Shown piece by piece: positions 44,678-60,205 of a stretch of DNA of 61,715 nt. The stretch is from DASWJS01 sp036397035 (GTDB taxonomy: Bacteria > Actinomycetota > AC-67): positions 1 through 61,715 of the forward strand of contig DASWJS010000005.1 in the NCBI GenBank assembly GCA_036397035.1, written 5' to 3'. Position numbers and translations under genes: made by a program. Position 1 is the stretch's first letter. Each line of letters begins with the position of its first letter. The notes beneath the pieces were generated by a model. It searched no databases, was not told the DNA's origin, and saw only the letters and a program-made list of their open reading frames with translations.

Positions 44678-44720
44678 TGAGCACTGATTCTTCGCCCGAG
44701 GTGCGAAGAATCAGTGCTCA
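44678..44720 (-). terminator. 18-bp perfect hairpin between fusA and tuf
   Basis: Perfect inverted repeat, arms 44678-44695 and 44703-44720, 7-nt loop, directly after the fusA stop. The arms are less GC-rich than the surrounding DNA. No T-run follows on the minus strand. It could be a U-less terminator or attenuator, or an mRNA processing or stability element setting the fusA:tuf ratio. The structure is certain; the role is inferred. Confidence 0.75.
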
Positions 44721-46853
44721 TTACTCCCCTCGCTGCTTCGCGATGATCTCTTCCGCGATGCTCTGCGGTACCGGCTCGTACGAATGGAACTGCATCGTGG
44801 ACGTCGCCCGGCCCTGCGTCTTGGACCGCAAGTCCGTGACGTAGCCGAACATCTCGGCCAGGGGCACGCGGGCGCGAACGACCTGCATCGCGCCGCGCGG
44901 CTCCATCCGGTCGATCTTGCCGCGCCGCGAGGTCAGGTCGCCGATCACGTCGCCCATCGACTCCTCGGGCGTGACGACCTCCACCTCCATCAGCGGCTCC
45001 AGCAGCACCGGCGCCGCCTTCTTCGCCGCGTCCTTGGTCGCCATCGAGCCTGCGATCCGGAACGCCATCTCCGACGAGTCGACGTCGTGGTACTTGCCGT
45101 CGACGAGCGTCACGCGCACGTCGACCATCGGGAAGCCGGCGAGCACGCCCGTTTCGAGCGCCTCCTGCACGCCTTCGTCCACGGCGGGGATGTACTCCGC
45201 CGGGATCGCGCCGCCTCTGATCTTGTTGACGAACTCGAAGCCGCCGCCGGGACCCGTCGGCTCCATGTCGATCTCCACCACGGCGAACTGGCCCTTGCCG
45301 CCGGACTGGCGCACGAAGCGCAGCTCGACGCCGTGGACGGGCCTCGACACCGTCTCGCGGTAGGCGACCTGTGGCTTGCCGACGTTCGCGCCGACGTTGA
45401 ACTCGCGGCGCAAGCGGTCGACGAGCACGTCGAGGTGCAGCTCGCCCATGCCGGAGATGACGGTCTGCGCGGTCTCCTCGTCGGTTCGGACCTGGAACGT
45501 CGGGTCCTCTTCGGCAAGCGCCGCCAGTGACCTGGAAAGCTTCTCCTGGTCCGCCTTGGTCTTCGGCTCGATCGCGATCGAGATCACCGGGACGGGGAAG
45601 GACATCGCCTCCAGGACGATCGGGTCCTCGGGGTCGCAGAGCGTGTCGCCGGTCGTGGTGTGCTTCAGACCCACCGCGGCGACGATGTCGCCGGTGAAGG
45701 CGCCTTCCTTGTCCTCGCGGTGGTTCGCGTGCATCTGGAGGATGCGCCCGACGCGCTCCTTGCGGTCCTTGCTGGAGTTCAAGATGTGGCTGCCCGCCTT
45801 CAGCGAGCCCGAATACACGCGGAAGTACGTGAGCTTGCCGACGTAGGGGTCGGCGGCGATCTTGAACGCGAGCGCGGAGAACGGCTCGTCGTCGGCGGCG
45901 GCGCGCTGGGCCTCGCCCCCGCGCGGCAGCGTGCCGGTCACCGGCGGCACGTCCAGCGGCGACGGCAGGTAGTCCGCGATCGCGTCGAGCAATTGCTGGA
46001 CGCCCTTGTTCTTGAAGGCCGTGCCGCACAGGACCGGCGTGGCCGACCCGGTGAGCGTCGCCGAGCGGATCGCGGCGCGCATGTGCTCGGGCGTGGGGTC
46101 GGCGCCGCCGACGTAGGCCTCCATGACCTCCTCGTCGTAGTCGGCCAGCGCCTCGAACAGCTCGTGGCGCCAGTGCTCGACGTCCGCCTTCAACTCGTCG
46201 GGGATCGGCACGTCCGCCCATTCGGCGCCCTTGTCGTCGCCTTCGGGCCACACGTGGGCGACCATCGCAACCAAGTCCACAACGCCCCGGAACGAATCCT
46301 CCGCCCCGATCGGGATCTGGACGGGCAACGGGTGAGAGCCGAGCCGGTCGCGGATCATGTCCATCGTGCGGAAGAAGTCCGCGCCGACACGATCCATCTT
46401 GTTCACGAAGCAGATCCGCGGAACGCCGTAGCGGTCGGCCTGGCGCCAGACCGTCTCGGTCTGGGGCTCGACGCCGGCCACCGCGTCGAAGACCGCGACC
46501 GCGCCGTCGAGCACCCGCAAGCTCCGCTCGACCTCGACCGTAAAGTCCACGTGGCCGGGTGTGTCGATAATGTTGATCCAGTGGTCGCGCCACGAGCACG
46601 TCGTCGCGGCGGAGGTGATCGTGATGCCGCGCTCCTGCTCCTGGACCATCCAATCCATGACCGCCGTGCCCTCGTGCACCTCGCCGATCTTGTACGAGCG
46701 ACCGGTGTAGTAGAGGATTCGCTCGGTCGTGGTGGTCTTGCCGGCGTCGATGTGGGCCATGATCCCGATGTTGCGCGTGCGAGCCAGCGGGTACTCGCGG
46801 AACACGAGTCCCTTCCCCTTCTGCTGCTGCATCGCTTTCGCGGTCGTGGCCAT
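44721..46853 (-). CDS. fusA: Elongation factor G
   Basis: About 710 residues. YPLARTRNIGIMAHIDAGKTT (G1), DTPGHVDF (G3), NKMDRVGAD (G4), and domain IV QSGGKGQFAVVEIDMEP. It drives ribosome translocation. The ATG at 46853 is chosen; a GTG at 46868 would overlap the rpsG stop as GTGA and add five residues, and remains possible. Confidence 0.96.
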   Translation of the reverse strand: MATTAKAMQQQKGKGLVFREYPLARTRNIGIMAHIDAGKTTTTERILYYTGRSYKIGEVHEGTAVMDWMVQEQERGITITSAATTCSWRDHWINIIDTPGHVDFTVEVERSLRVLDGAVAVFDAVAGVEPQTETVWRQADRYGVPRICFVNKMDRVGADFFRTMDMIRDRLGSHPLPVQIPIGAEDSFRGVVDLVAMVAHVWPEGDDKGAEWADVPIPDELKADVEHWRHELFEALADYDEEVMEAYVGGADPTPEHMRAAIRSATLTGSATPVLCGTAFKNKGVQQLLDAIADYLPSPLDVPPVTGTLPRGGEAQRAAADDEPFSALAFKIAADPYVGKLTYFRVYSGSLKAGSHILNSSKDRKERVGRILQMHANHREDKEGAFTGDIVAAVGLKHTTTGDTLCDPEDPIVLEAMSFPVPVISIAIEPKTKADQEKLSRSLAALAEEDPTFQVRTDEETAQTVISGMGELHLDVLVDRLRREFNVGANVGKPQVAYRETVSRPVHGVELRFVRQSGGKGQFAVVEIDMEPTGPGGGFEFVNKIRGGAIPAEYIPAVDEGVQEALETGVLAGFPMVDVRVTLVDGKYHDVDSSEMAFRIAGSMATKDAAKKAAPVLLEPLMEVEVVTPEESMGDVIGDLTSRRGKIDRMEPRGAMQVVRARVPLAEMFGYVTDLRSKTQGRATSTMQFHSYEPVPQSIAEEIIAKQRGE

Positions 46854-46864
46854 GGTCGTGTCGA

Positions 46865-47335
46865 TCACCACCGGTAGTGGGCGAAGGCCTTGTTGGACTC
46901 CGCCATCTTGTGCAGGTCTTCCTTGCGCTTGACCGACGCGCCGGTGTTGTTCACCGCGTCGACGAGTTCGGCCGCCAGCCGGTCGGCCATCGACTTCTCG
47001 CGCCGGCCGCGGGAGTTCTGGACCAGCCAGCGCAGCGCGAGCGTCGTCGCGCGCCGTTGCGGCACCTCAACCGGCACCTGGTAGGTCGCGCCGCCGACGC
47101 GGCGGCTGCGCACCTCGAGCTGCGGTTTGATGTTGTCGAGCGCTTTCTTCAGCCCGGTGACCTGGTCCCCACCGGTGCGGTCCTTCACCGTGTCCAGCGC
47201 TTCGTAGACGATGCGTTCGGCGGTGCCGCGTTTGCCGCGCTCGAGGATCTTGTTGACGAGCTGGGTCACGAGCACGCTGGAGAACACGGGATCAGGAACG
47301 ATCTCCCGCTTGCTGATCGGGCCCTTCCTCGGCAT
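46865..47335 (-). CDS. rpsG: 30S ribosomal protein S7
   Basis: 156 residues starting MPRKGPISKREIVPDPVFSS, with GGATYQVPVEVPQRRATTLA and the end NKAFAHYRW. Typical length. The frame extends to 47377 without homology. Confidence 0.97.
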   Translation of the reverse strand: MPRKGPISKREIVPDPVFSSVLVTQLVNKILERGKRGTAERIVYEALDTVKDRTGGDQVTGLKKALDNIKPQLEVRSRRVGGATYQVPVEVPQRRATTLALRWLVQNSRGRREKSMADRLAAELVDAVNNTGASVKRKEDLHKMAESNKAFAHYRW

Positions 47336-47364
47336 CTGCTCTCCGTGTCTCCTGTCAGCACAAG

Positions 47365-47392
47365 CGGGCCCGAGCAACCTGCTCCGAGCCCG
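47365..47392 (-). other. Imperfect hairpin in the rpsL-rpsG gap
   Basis: An imperfect inverted repeat of about 12 bp around a short loop (47365-47392), in the 66-base gap. S7 autoregulates the str operon in E. coli at this location, so it may be an S7 binding site or partial terminator. No match to the E. coli sequence could be checked. Confidence 0.35.
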
Positions 47393-47401
47393 CGGCTCTG
47401 C

Positions 47402-47776
47402 TTATCCCTGGTTCTTCTTGGCGCCGTACTTGGAGCGTCCCTGCTTGCGATCGCGCACGCCGGCGGTGTCCAGGGCCGCGCGAACGACCTTGTAACGCAC
47501 ACCCGGCAGGTCCTTCACCCGGCCGCCTCGCACGAGCACGATCGAGTGCTCTTGGAGGTTGTGCCCGACCCCGGGGATGTAGGCATTGACCTCGACCCCC
47601 GACGTGAGCCGGACGCGCGCGACCTTGCGAAGCGCCGAGTTCGGCTTCTTCGGCGTCATCGTGAACACGCGCGTGCAGACCCCGCGCCGCTGGGGAGACC
47701 CCTTCAGCGCCGGCGTCTTGGTCTTGGTGCGGCGGATCTTGCGTCCGCCGCGGACCAACTGGTTGATCGTCGGCAT
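47402..47776 (-). CDS. rpsL: 30S ribosomal protein S12
   Basis: 124 residues starting MPTINQLVRGGRKIRR, with KTPALKGSPQRRGVCTRVFT, TPKKPNSALRKVARVRLT and GRVKDLPGVRYK. The streptomycin-target Lys positions (TPKKPNSA) are wild type. ATG at 47776. Confidence 0.98.
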   Translation of the reverse strand: MPTINQLVRGGRKIRRTKTKTPALKGSPQRRGVCTRVFTMTPKKPNSALRKVARVRLTSGVEVNAYIPGVGHNLQEHSIVLVRGGRVKDLPGVRYKVVRAALDTAGVRDRKQGRSKYGAKKNQG

Positions 47777-47875
47777 GCGTTCTCGTCCGTTCCATGGGCG
47801 CGCTGATCTCGTGACCGGAAGTTGTGGCTCGTCACGACGCGCTCGGGCCACGCCCGGCTCCAAGCGCGAGGGCCA

Positions 47876-47905
47876 AGGCTACTAGGGAAAACGCCGGAGT
47901 GTCAA
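47876..47905 (-). promoter_or_regulatory. Promoter of the rpsL-rpsG-fusA-tuf operon
   Basis: A consensus TTGACA -35 (47900-47905), 18-bp spacer and TAGCCT -10 (47876-47881). The leader to the rpsL ATG is about 93 nt. Confidence 0.8.
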
Positions 47906-47928
47906 AGCCTCGGGGCGGAGCAAGCAAG

Positions 47929-47958
47929 CGGCGGGCCGGGAGGCGCCCCGGACCGCCG
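47929..47958 (-). terminator. rpoBC terminator hairpin
   Basis: A stem of 11 bp with one G/A mismatch (arms 47929-47940 and 47947-47958) and a 6-nt loop, 19 bases after the rpoC stop. It separates rpoBC from the rpsL promoter. No U-run, as with the other hairpins in this window. Confidence 0.65.
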
Positions 47959-47977
47959 CTCGCGGATCTTCGCCCTG

Positions 47978-51901
<3,924 letters not shown>

Positions 51902-51904
51902 GCG

Positions 51905-55336
<3,432 letters not shown>

Positions 55337-55437
55337 CGAGGTTCTCCTCCCTCCAGGGTGAACCGGTTCCTACGTGCGCACACGCTGATGCCGAGGCAGG
55401 CTCAGATGGGCTCCGGGATCTGGGGACGCGAAAGGGC

Positions 55438-55467
55438 AGGATAGCAACGCCGCTAGCCTGCCGTCAA
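55438..55467 (-). promoter_or_regulatory. Promoter of rpoB-rpoC
   Basis: TTGACG -35 (55462-55467), 18-bp spacer, TATCCT -10 (55438-55443). Leader about 95 nt to the TTG start. A TTGACC-like element near 55484-55489 has no clear partner. Confidence 0.7.
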
Positions 55468-55516
55468 ACAGCGGGGCACGATATGGGTCAAGCCGTTCAA
55501 GGGTAGCCCCGAGGCA

Positions 55517-55536
55517 CCGACCCGTCAATAGGTCGG
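55517..55536 (-). terminator. Small hairpin after rplL
   Basis: CCGACC/GGTCGG arms (55517-55522 and 55531-55536) with an 8-nt loop, 47 bases after the rplL stop. A partial terminator between rplJL and rpoBC would fit the known attenuation there, but the stem is short. Confidence 0.35.
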
Positions 55537-55582
55537 GAAGAACTCCACCGCCTGAAATCTACCGATTCGCGCAGAGACCCGG

Positions 55583-55966
55583 CTACTTCAGCTCGACCGT
55601 AGCGCCGGCGGCTTCGAGCTGCTCCTTGAACTTGGCTGCGTCTTCCTTCGAGACCTTCTCCTTGACCGGCTGCGGGGCGCCTTCGACCAGGTCCTTCGCC
55701 TCCTTCAGGCCGAGACCGGTGATCGCCCGCACCTCCTTGATGACGTTGATCTTCTTCTCACCCGCCATCACCAGGACGACATCGAACTCGTCCTGCTCTT
55801 CGGCCGCCTCCGCGGCGACGCCACCGGCTGCCGGCATCGCCATCGCGACCGGTGCGGCGGCGGTGACGTCGAACTTCTCCTCGAATCTCTTGATGAAGTC
55901 GCTGAGCTCGAGCAGGTTCCACTCGGCGATCGCTTCGAGCACCTCGTCTCCGGACATCTTGGCCAT
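55583..55966 (-). CDS. rplL: 50S ribosomal protein L7/L12
   Basis: 127 residues: N-terminal dimerisation helices (LELSDFIKRFEEKFDVT), an Ala-rich hinge, and the C-terminal domain EFDVVLVMAGEKKINVIKEV then GLGLKEAKDLVEGAPQPVKE. Recruits translation GTPases. Twelve bases after rplJ. Confidence 0.97.
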   Translation of the reverse strand: MAKMSGDEVLEAIAEWNLLELSDFIKRFEEKFDVTAAAPVAMAMPAAGGVAAEAAEEQDEFDVVLVMAGEKKINVIKEVRAITGLGLKEAKDLVEGAPQPVKEKVSKEDAAKFKEQLEAAGATVELK

Positions 55967-55978
55967 CGTGTTCTCCTC

Positions 55979-56674
55979 CTACTCCTGGTCTGTTGGCTCT
56001 TCTGGTGCCGGCGCTTCGGGCGCCGGGGGCTGCTCCTCCGCCGGTGCAGGCGTCTCGGCCGCGGGTGCGGGCGTCTCGGCCGCGGGCGGCGCCTCGGGCG
56101 GCAGCTTGTCTCGCAACTGCGCGAGCACCGCCCCCAGGTTGTTGAATCCTGCCGAGAACAGGTTGGCGGCGTTCTGGAGCCCCGCCTTGAGCAGCCCGGC
56201 CGCCTTGGTCAGCAGCACCTCGCGGGACTCCAGCTTGCCGAGCGCTTCAACGTCCGCCCGCTCCAGCACCTTGCCGTCGAGGAAGCCGCCCTTCAGGACC
56301 AGCGCGGGGACCTTCTTGGCGAACTCCGCGAGCTTCTTCGCCGCCAGGACCGGATCCCCGTTGGCAAACGTGAACGCCGTCGGGCCCTCGAAGAACTTCG
56401 CCAACGGCTGAAGATCGCCTTCCGATACCGCAATCGACGACAGCGTGTTCTTGTAGACCTTGTACTCGGCGTCGGCCTGACGCAGATCCGCGCGAAGGTC
56501 GGCCAGTTCCCGGACCGTCAGCCCTCGGTACTCGGTCAGCAGGACCGCGCCGGCCGCAGCGGCTTTCTCGCGAACCTGGGTGACCGCATCGACCTTGGCC
56601 TGCCGAGGCCCGCCCTCGCCCACGCGAGCGCCACCGAGCTTCTTCGTCGCTCTCGGAGCCTTCTTCGCCACCAC
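55979..56674 (-). CDS. rplJ: 50S ribosomal protein L10 with extended C-terminus
   Basis: 231 residues. The core (TEYRGLTVRELADLRADLRQ, YKVYKNTLSSIAV) and the C-terminal L7/L12-binding helix (ANLFSAGFNNLGAVLAQLRD) are followed by about 45 residues rich in Pro, Ala and Glu with PAAETPAP repeats. The start is GTG 56674, or the adjacent GTG 56671, which is 7 bases from GAGGAG. Upstream rplK and rplA are absent. Confidence 0.95.
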   Translation of the reverse strand: MVAKKAPRATKKLGGARVGEGGPRQAKVDAVTQVREKAAAAGAVLLTEYRGLTVRELADLRADLRQADAEYKVYKNTLSSIAVSEGDLQPLAKFFEGPTAFTFANGDPVLAAKKLAEFAKKVPALVLKGGFLDGKVLERADVEALGKLESREVLLTKAAGLLKAGLQNAANLFSAGFNNLGAVLAQLRDKLPPEAPPAAETPAPAAETPAPAEEQPPAPEAPAPEEPTDQE

Positions 56675-56801
56675 GCAACTCCTCGCCCAAAAAGGAAACG
56701 GCCGCCGACGAAAGGCGGCCGCGCGCGGCGACTCAAGACCTCGGGAGGCTCCCCCTGGGGGGACTTAGGCCGCCATCACGGCACCGCCTGTCTTCGGCTC
56801 G
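56675..56801 (-). ncRNA. Ribosomal L10 leader with attenuator-like hairpin
   Basis: The 127-nt leader between the promoter and rplJ. Its 5' part (GCCGAAGACAGGCGGTGCC) resembles the conserved L10-binding leader. It is followed by paired segments and an 8-bp stem (56699-56706 with 56714-56721), then a U-rich run, then the ribosome site. L10(L12)4 binding to this element autoregulates rplJL in other bacteria. The attenuator reading is inferred from the stem plus U-tract. Confidence 0.7.
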
Positions 56802-56807
56802 CGCGTG

Positions 56808-56836
56808 AGCGTATCCCCGCAGGCATGCGCCGTCAA
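56808..56836 (-). promoter_or_regulatory. Promoter of rplJ-rplL
   Basis: TTGACG -35 (56831-56836), 17-bp spacer, TACGCT -10 (56808-56813). The start near 56801 gives the L10 leader. Confidence 0.7.
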
Positions 56837-56864
56837 TCACGACACGCGGCGGACCGGCGTCGCA

Positions 56865-58355
56865 TCAAGTCGGGGCCTCGATCCGCACGTCCACGGATCG
56901 ATGCGCGAACCAGGTCCATCCCGTGACCCTCGCCACCCGCCGATACTCCTCGCGCACGAGTTCGCGCAGCCATTCAGGCACCCGTCGGGCATCGAGCGAC
57001 AGAATGGTTGGCTGCAGTTCGCGGACCCATTCCGCAAAGCCTCGAAGGCCCCCCGGCCAGGTGTCCTCCATGTACTCCTCCAGTCCCCGCGTGAAGGTCT
57101 GGTAGCGAGTCGGGTTCGTCCGCCTGCTCAGGACCAGCGGTTGCGGCGCTCCGATCGACATCATCGATGCATCAGCGGGGAGCTGAGCGAGCAAGGCGTC
57201 CACGTACGTGCGCTGAAGCTGGAGTCCGTCGTCGCGGTGCGATACCGAGAACGTCGCGCCCACGGCGACTCCCCCGGCAACCGCGGCCAGAACGACCGAG
57301 AGCCCGGCCCTCCTCGGCAGTCGCTTGACGACTGCCTGAGCAACCCCGCCGATCCCGACCGCCGCCATGGGCAGAAGGATGAACGCGTCCGGCCACCCGT
57401 TGAAGTCGCGCAGACTCCACGCAAGGGCGGCCAAGCCGGCGGCTCCGACGACCACGACGGGGTCACCGAACCGGGCTGTTCCGCGTCCGCGGCCGATGGC
57501 AACAAATGTGAGACCGATCAGCGCCACCAAGCCGGCGACGATTACCCATAGCGAGACCCCGTAGTTCTCCTGCAGGCGGGGCCAGATGTCCGAGAACCGC
57601 CGCAAAAGTGGCGACGGCACGGTGTACCTCGCGTTGATCAGCAGGTATCCGTCGACGAACTCCCTGAAGGCGCCGACGATCGCGAAGTAGGCGACGCATA
57701 TCGTCGCCGGCGCGATTCCTCCGACGGTGGCGCGGGCCAGCACGGCGCGCCGCTCGGCGCCGGGGACGGCGATCGATGCCGCGACTAGCGCGGTCCCTCC
57801 GACCAGGATCGCGGGCTGCCACACGAGCGTCGCCAGACTCACACAGACCCCGGCGAGAAACCACTTCCTCCGTGAGATCGCCAGCAGCGCGCAGAGCAGG
57901 AACAGCACCATCGGAGTCTTTTCGCGTGGTCCGTACGTCGCGAGCTGCGTGAAGCCGTGAAAGCTCAGGAACGCGCTCGCCGCGGCCAACCCCGCGAGAC
58001 GCGACCCGAACGTGTCGCGAGCGAGCACGTACGCCAAACAGACGCAAGCGATCGAGAACACCATGAAGACAAGGCGCATGCCGAGCAGGTCGTCGAAACC
58101 GCCCACGCGAGCCGCCGCCACGCCGAGCGCCGGCAGGAGGTGAGCCAGTGGCCCGGTGCGGCTCAGGATGCCGATGTACGGCGGCGATCCTTCGACGACT
58201 TGCTGCCCCGCATAGCCGTAGATGGCGATGTCTCGCATCAGGAAACCGCCGAATCCGTGGAGCACGTACACGGTGAGTGCGGCGGCGGCGAGCGCGTACG
58301 TCCACGGGTCCCATCTCCACCACGTCAGTTCCCCGCCGCCCTTTTCCACGCCCAC
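56865..58355 (-). CDS. Polytopic membrane protein, GT-C-type glycosyltransferase candidate
   Basis: About 496 residues with ten or more hydrophobic segments. Near the N-terminus the first outer loop reads FLMRDIAIYGYAGQQVVEGS then PPYIGILSRTGPL, resembling the Asp-containing loop of ArnT/PMT-like GT-C enzymes that use lipid-linked sugars. The soluble C-terminal domain (about 370-496) has no motif I recognise. The start is uncertain: GTG at 58355 or 58349 is chosen because homology-like sequence begins nearby, while the frame is open to 58499. No terminator is seen before the rplJ promoter, so some read-through into rplJL is possible. Its gene neighbours suggest polysaccharide or glycolipid synthesis. 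Confidence 0.65.
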   Translation of the reverse strand: MGVEKGGGELTWWRWDPWTYALAAAALTVYVLHGFGGFLMRDIAIYGYAGQQVVEGSPPYIGILSRTGPLAHLLPALGVAAARVGGFDDLLGMRLVFMVFSIACVCLAYVLARDTFGSRLAGLAAASAFLSFHGFTQLATYGPREKTPMVLFLLCALLAISRRKWFLAGVCVSLATLVWQPAILVGGTALVAASIAVPGAERRAVLARATVGGIAPATICVAYFAIVGAFREFVDGYLLINARYTVPSPLLRRFSDIWPRLQENYGVSLWVIVAGLVALIGLTFVAIGRGRGTARFGDPVVVVGAAGLAALAWSLRDFNGWPDAFILLPMAAVGIGGVAQAVVKRLPRRAGLSVVLAAVAGGVAVGATFSVSHRDDGLQLQRTYVDALLAQLPADASMMSIGAPQPLVLSRRTNPTRYQTFTRGLEEYMEDTWPGGLRGFAEWVRELQPTILSLDARRVPEWLRELVREEYRRVARVTGWTWFAHRSVDVRIEAPT

Positions 58356-58457
58356 CCGCTCTATCTCGCTCTCGGTCGCGCTTCGTCCCCGTCGCACCCC
58401 GCGCGATGATACGTTGATCGCCCGCCCGACACAGGACGACCTCCGCTCTGTTGCTTC

Positions 58458-58476
58458 ATGCGGCTCGATGCCGCAT
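58458..58476. other. Inverted repeat over a putative divergent promoter
   Basis: ATGCGGC and GCCGCAT arms (58458-58464, 58470-58476) with a 5-nt loop, overlapping a possible TAGACT -10 (58476-58481) for the plus-strand methyltransferase. Weak -35. It could be an operator. On the minus side, a TATCAT element near 58407 may serve the membrane protein gene. Confidence 0.35.
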
Positions 58477-58516
58477 AGACTTTCCCGCCACGAGTCCACC
58501 TACGGTTGAGGAACGG

Positions 58517-59443
58517 ATGGCGAACGAGCAAGAGGCACCTCGCTTTACGGCACTCGGAGCGCTCGAGTTCGAGTCCACGGCCTGCCCGGTGTGTGGCGGG
58601 CGCGACCTGTCACGGGAGCTGCGGAAGGTCTATCACGGCACGACGCTGACCTTCGGATCGTGCTCGCGCTGCAGGACGCTCTACGCAAACCCCCGGCTGA
58701 CGGTGGACTCGCTGAGGACGCTCTACGGCTCCAAAGAGTTCTTCGAAGGACGGCAGGACAATCTGAACTACTACTCGTTCCTCAGCGGCGAGCGATACCT
58801 CCGCCGGACGGCCAGGGGTCGCATCCGACGCTTCCGCGATCATGCGCCCGGGGCTCGGCTCCTCGAGGTCGCGTCGGCAGCAGGGTTCTTCCTCGCCGAG
58901 GCCACGCTCGCGGGATTCCAGGCCGAAGGCGTCGAGTTCTCGGCGCCGATGGCCGAGTACGCATCAAACCGCTGGGAAGTGCCGGTGACCGCCGGCTCGA
59001 TCGAGGAGGTCTCGCTGGACGAGAGCGCCTACGACGTCATCGCGTCATGGGGGGTCATGACGATCCTGCGCGATCCGAAGGCGGTTATCGCCAAGTTCAA
59101 CGCCGCCCTGAAGCCGCGGGGGGTGTGGGCATTCAACACCTACGACAACGGCTCCCTCTGGGGGCGTCTGTTCGGGTCGAATTGGTACATCCTGGTACCC
59201 AACACCAGCCAGATCCATAACGACCGCACGCTGCGCACGCTGATCCGCGAAGGGGGCTTCGACCTTGTCGCGCGTCGTCGGGATCGGCCGCATGCAAGCC
59301 TCGAACGGCTTTTGTTCGTGCTCCTGTCCCATGTGAGCCACGGCGTCCGCGACAGGCTCTTCGAGCGTGTGCACTTCTTGAACCGCGTCGTCCTGCCCGT
59401 GATCGCGCCCGATGCATACGAGTACGTATGCGTGAAGCGTTGA
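58517..59443 (+). CDS. SAM-dependent methyltransferase with N-terminal zinc ribbon
   Basis: 308 residues. The N-terminus carries C23-P-V-C26 and C48-S-R-C51, a zinc ribbon typical of one group of polysaccharide-locus methyltransferases. A Rossmann-like domain follows, but motif I is LLEVASAAGFF, with fewer glycines than the usual DxGxGxG. The acidic residue in FQAEGVEFSAPMAEYA and the ILRDPKAVIAKFNAALKPRG segment fit class I. ATG at 58517 after GAGGAACGG. It overlaps the next methyltransferase gene by 16 bases. Substrate probably a sugar or lipid-linked sugar (from context). Confidence 0.8.
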   Translation: MANEQEAPRFTALGALEFESTACPVCGGRDLSRELRKVYHGTTLTFGSCSRCRTLYANPRLTVDSLRTLYGSKEFFEGRQDNLNYYSFLSGERYLRRTARGRIRRFRDHAPGARLLEVASAAGFFLAEATLAGFQAEGVEFSAPMAEYASNRWEVPVTAGSIEEVSLDESAYDVIASWGVMTILRDPKAVIAKFNAALKPRGVWAFNTYDNGSLWGRLFGSNWYILVPNTSQIHNDRTLRTLIREGGFDLVARRRDRPHASLERLLFVLLSHVSHGVRDRLFERVHFLNRVVLPVIAPDAYEYVCVKR

Positions 59444-60192
59444 CGCCGAACGCCGCGCCGACGCCGGCCGGACTGGCCGCCGGTACGGTGGCCGAAGGCC
59501 AGCCCGGGTCGGGCTCGATCGACAATCCGGCGTACTGGTGGTACCGAGTGCGGGCCGACCTCCTATTCCTCACGTTCTCCGACTACGTCAGGGGCAGCAG
59601 GCGCGTCGTCGACGTCGGCAGCGCCGACGGTCCCAGCGCCGGCTGGATCGATGCGGTGGCCGAGCGCATTCCGGTGGACCTCGACCCCCGGGGCCTCCGT
59701 GCCGGGGGCGTTTGCGCCTCGGGGGACCGCATGCCCCTTCAGGACGGGATAGCGGACGTCGTCACCGCGTTCGACGTCATCGAGCATTTCGCGGACGAGA
59801 CCGCGATCATGCGGGAGCTGCGAAGGGTCCTCCAGCCGGGTGGAACGCTGCTGGCCAGCGTTCCGGCCTATCAGTGGGCGTGGTCCTCCTTCGACGTCAA
59901 GGCCGGCCACTACCGGCGCTACACCCGGCGCGGGTTCGTCGCGTTGCTTCGCCGCCACGGGTTCGACGTCCGCCGGGCGACGTATGCGTTCTGCGGCACC
60001 TTCCCCGTCTTCGCCGTGGACCGGTTGGGAGCCCGGGCTCTTCGCCGCGCCGCGGAGCGTGTTGGGGATTCGAGAATCTCGTCCCGAGCCGAACGAATCC
60101 TCGTCGGGCTGTCCGCGGTGGACCGGCGACTCTTGGGAGCCCGTGACCTGCCGTTCGGCTCGTCCGTCTTCGTTGCCGCCGTCAAGCGGTAG
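59428..60192 (+). CDS. Class I SAM-dependent methyltransferase
   Basis: 254 residues. Motif I VVDVGSADGPSAG, then VTAFDVIEHFADETAIMREL and RVLQPGGTLLASVPAYQW, placing it in the methyltransferase 11-type group. The substrate is not predictable. Translation probably couples to the upstream methyltransferase, with which it overlaps by 16 bases. It ends 13 bases from the convergent nucleotidyltransferase gene, with no terminator in between. Confidence 0.85.
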   Translation: MREALTPNAAPTPAGLAAGTVAEGQPGSGSIDNPAYWWYRVRADLLFLTFSDYVRGSRRVVDVGSADGPSAGWIDAVAERIPVDLDPRGLRAGGVCASGDRMPLQDGIADVVTAFDVIEHFADETAIMRELRRVLQPGGTLLASVPAYQWAWSSFDVKAGHYRRYTRRGFVALLRRHGFDVRRATYAFCGTFPVFAVDRLGARALRRAAERVGDSRISSRAERILVGLSAVDRRLLGARDLPFGSSVFVAAVKR

Positions 60193-60205
60193 CCTCCGGG
60201 ACCCG

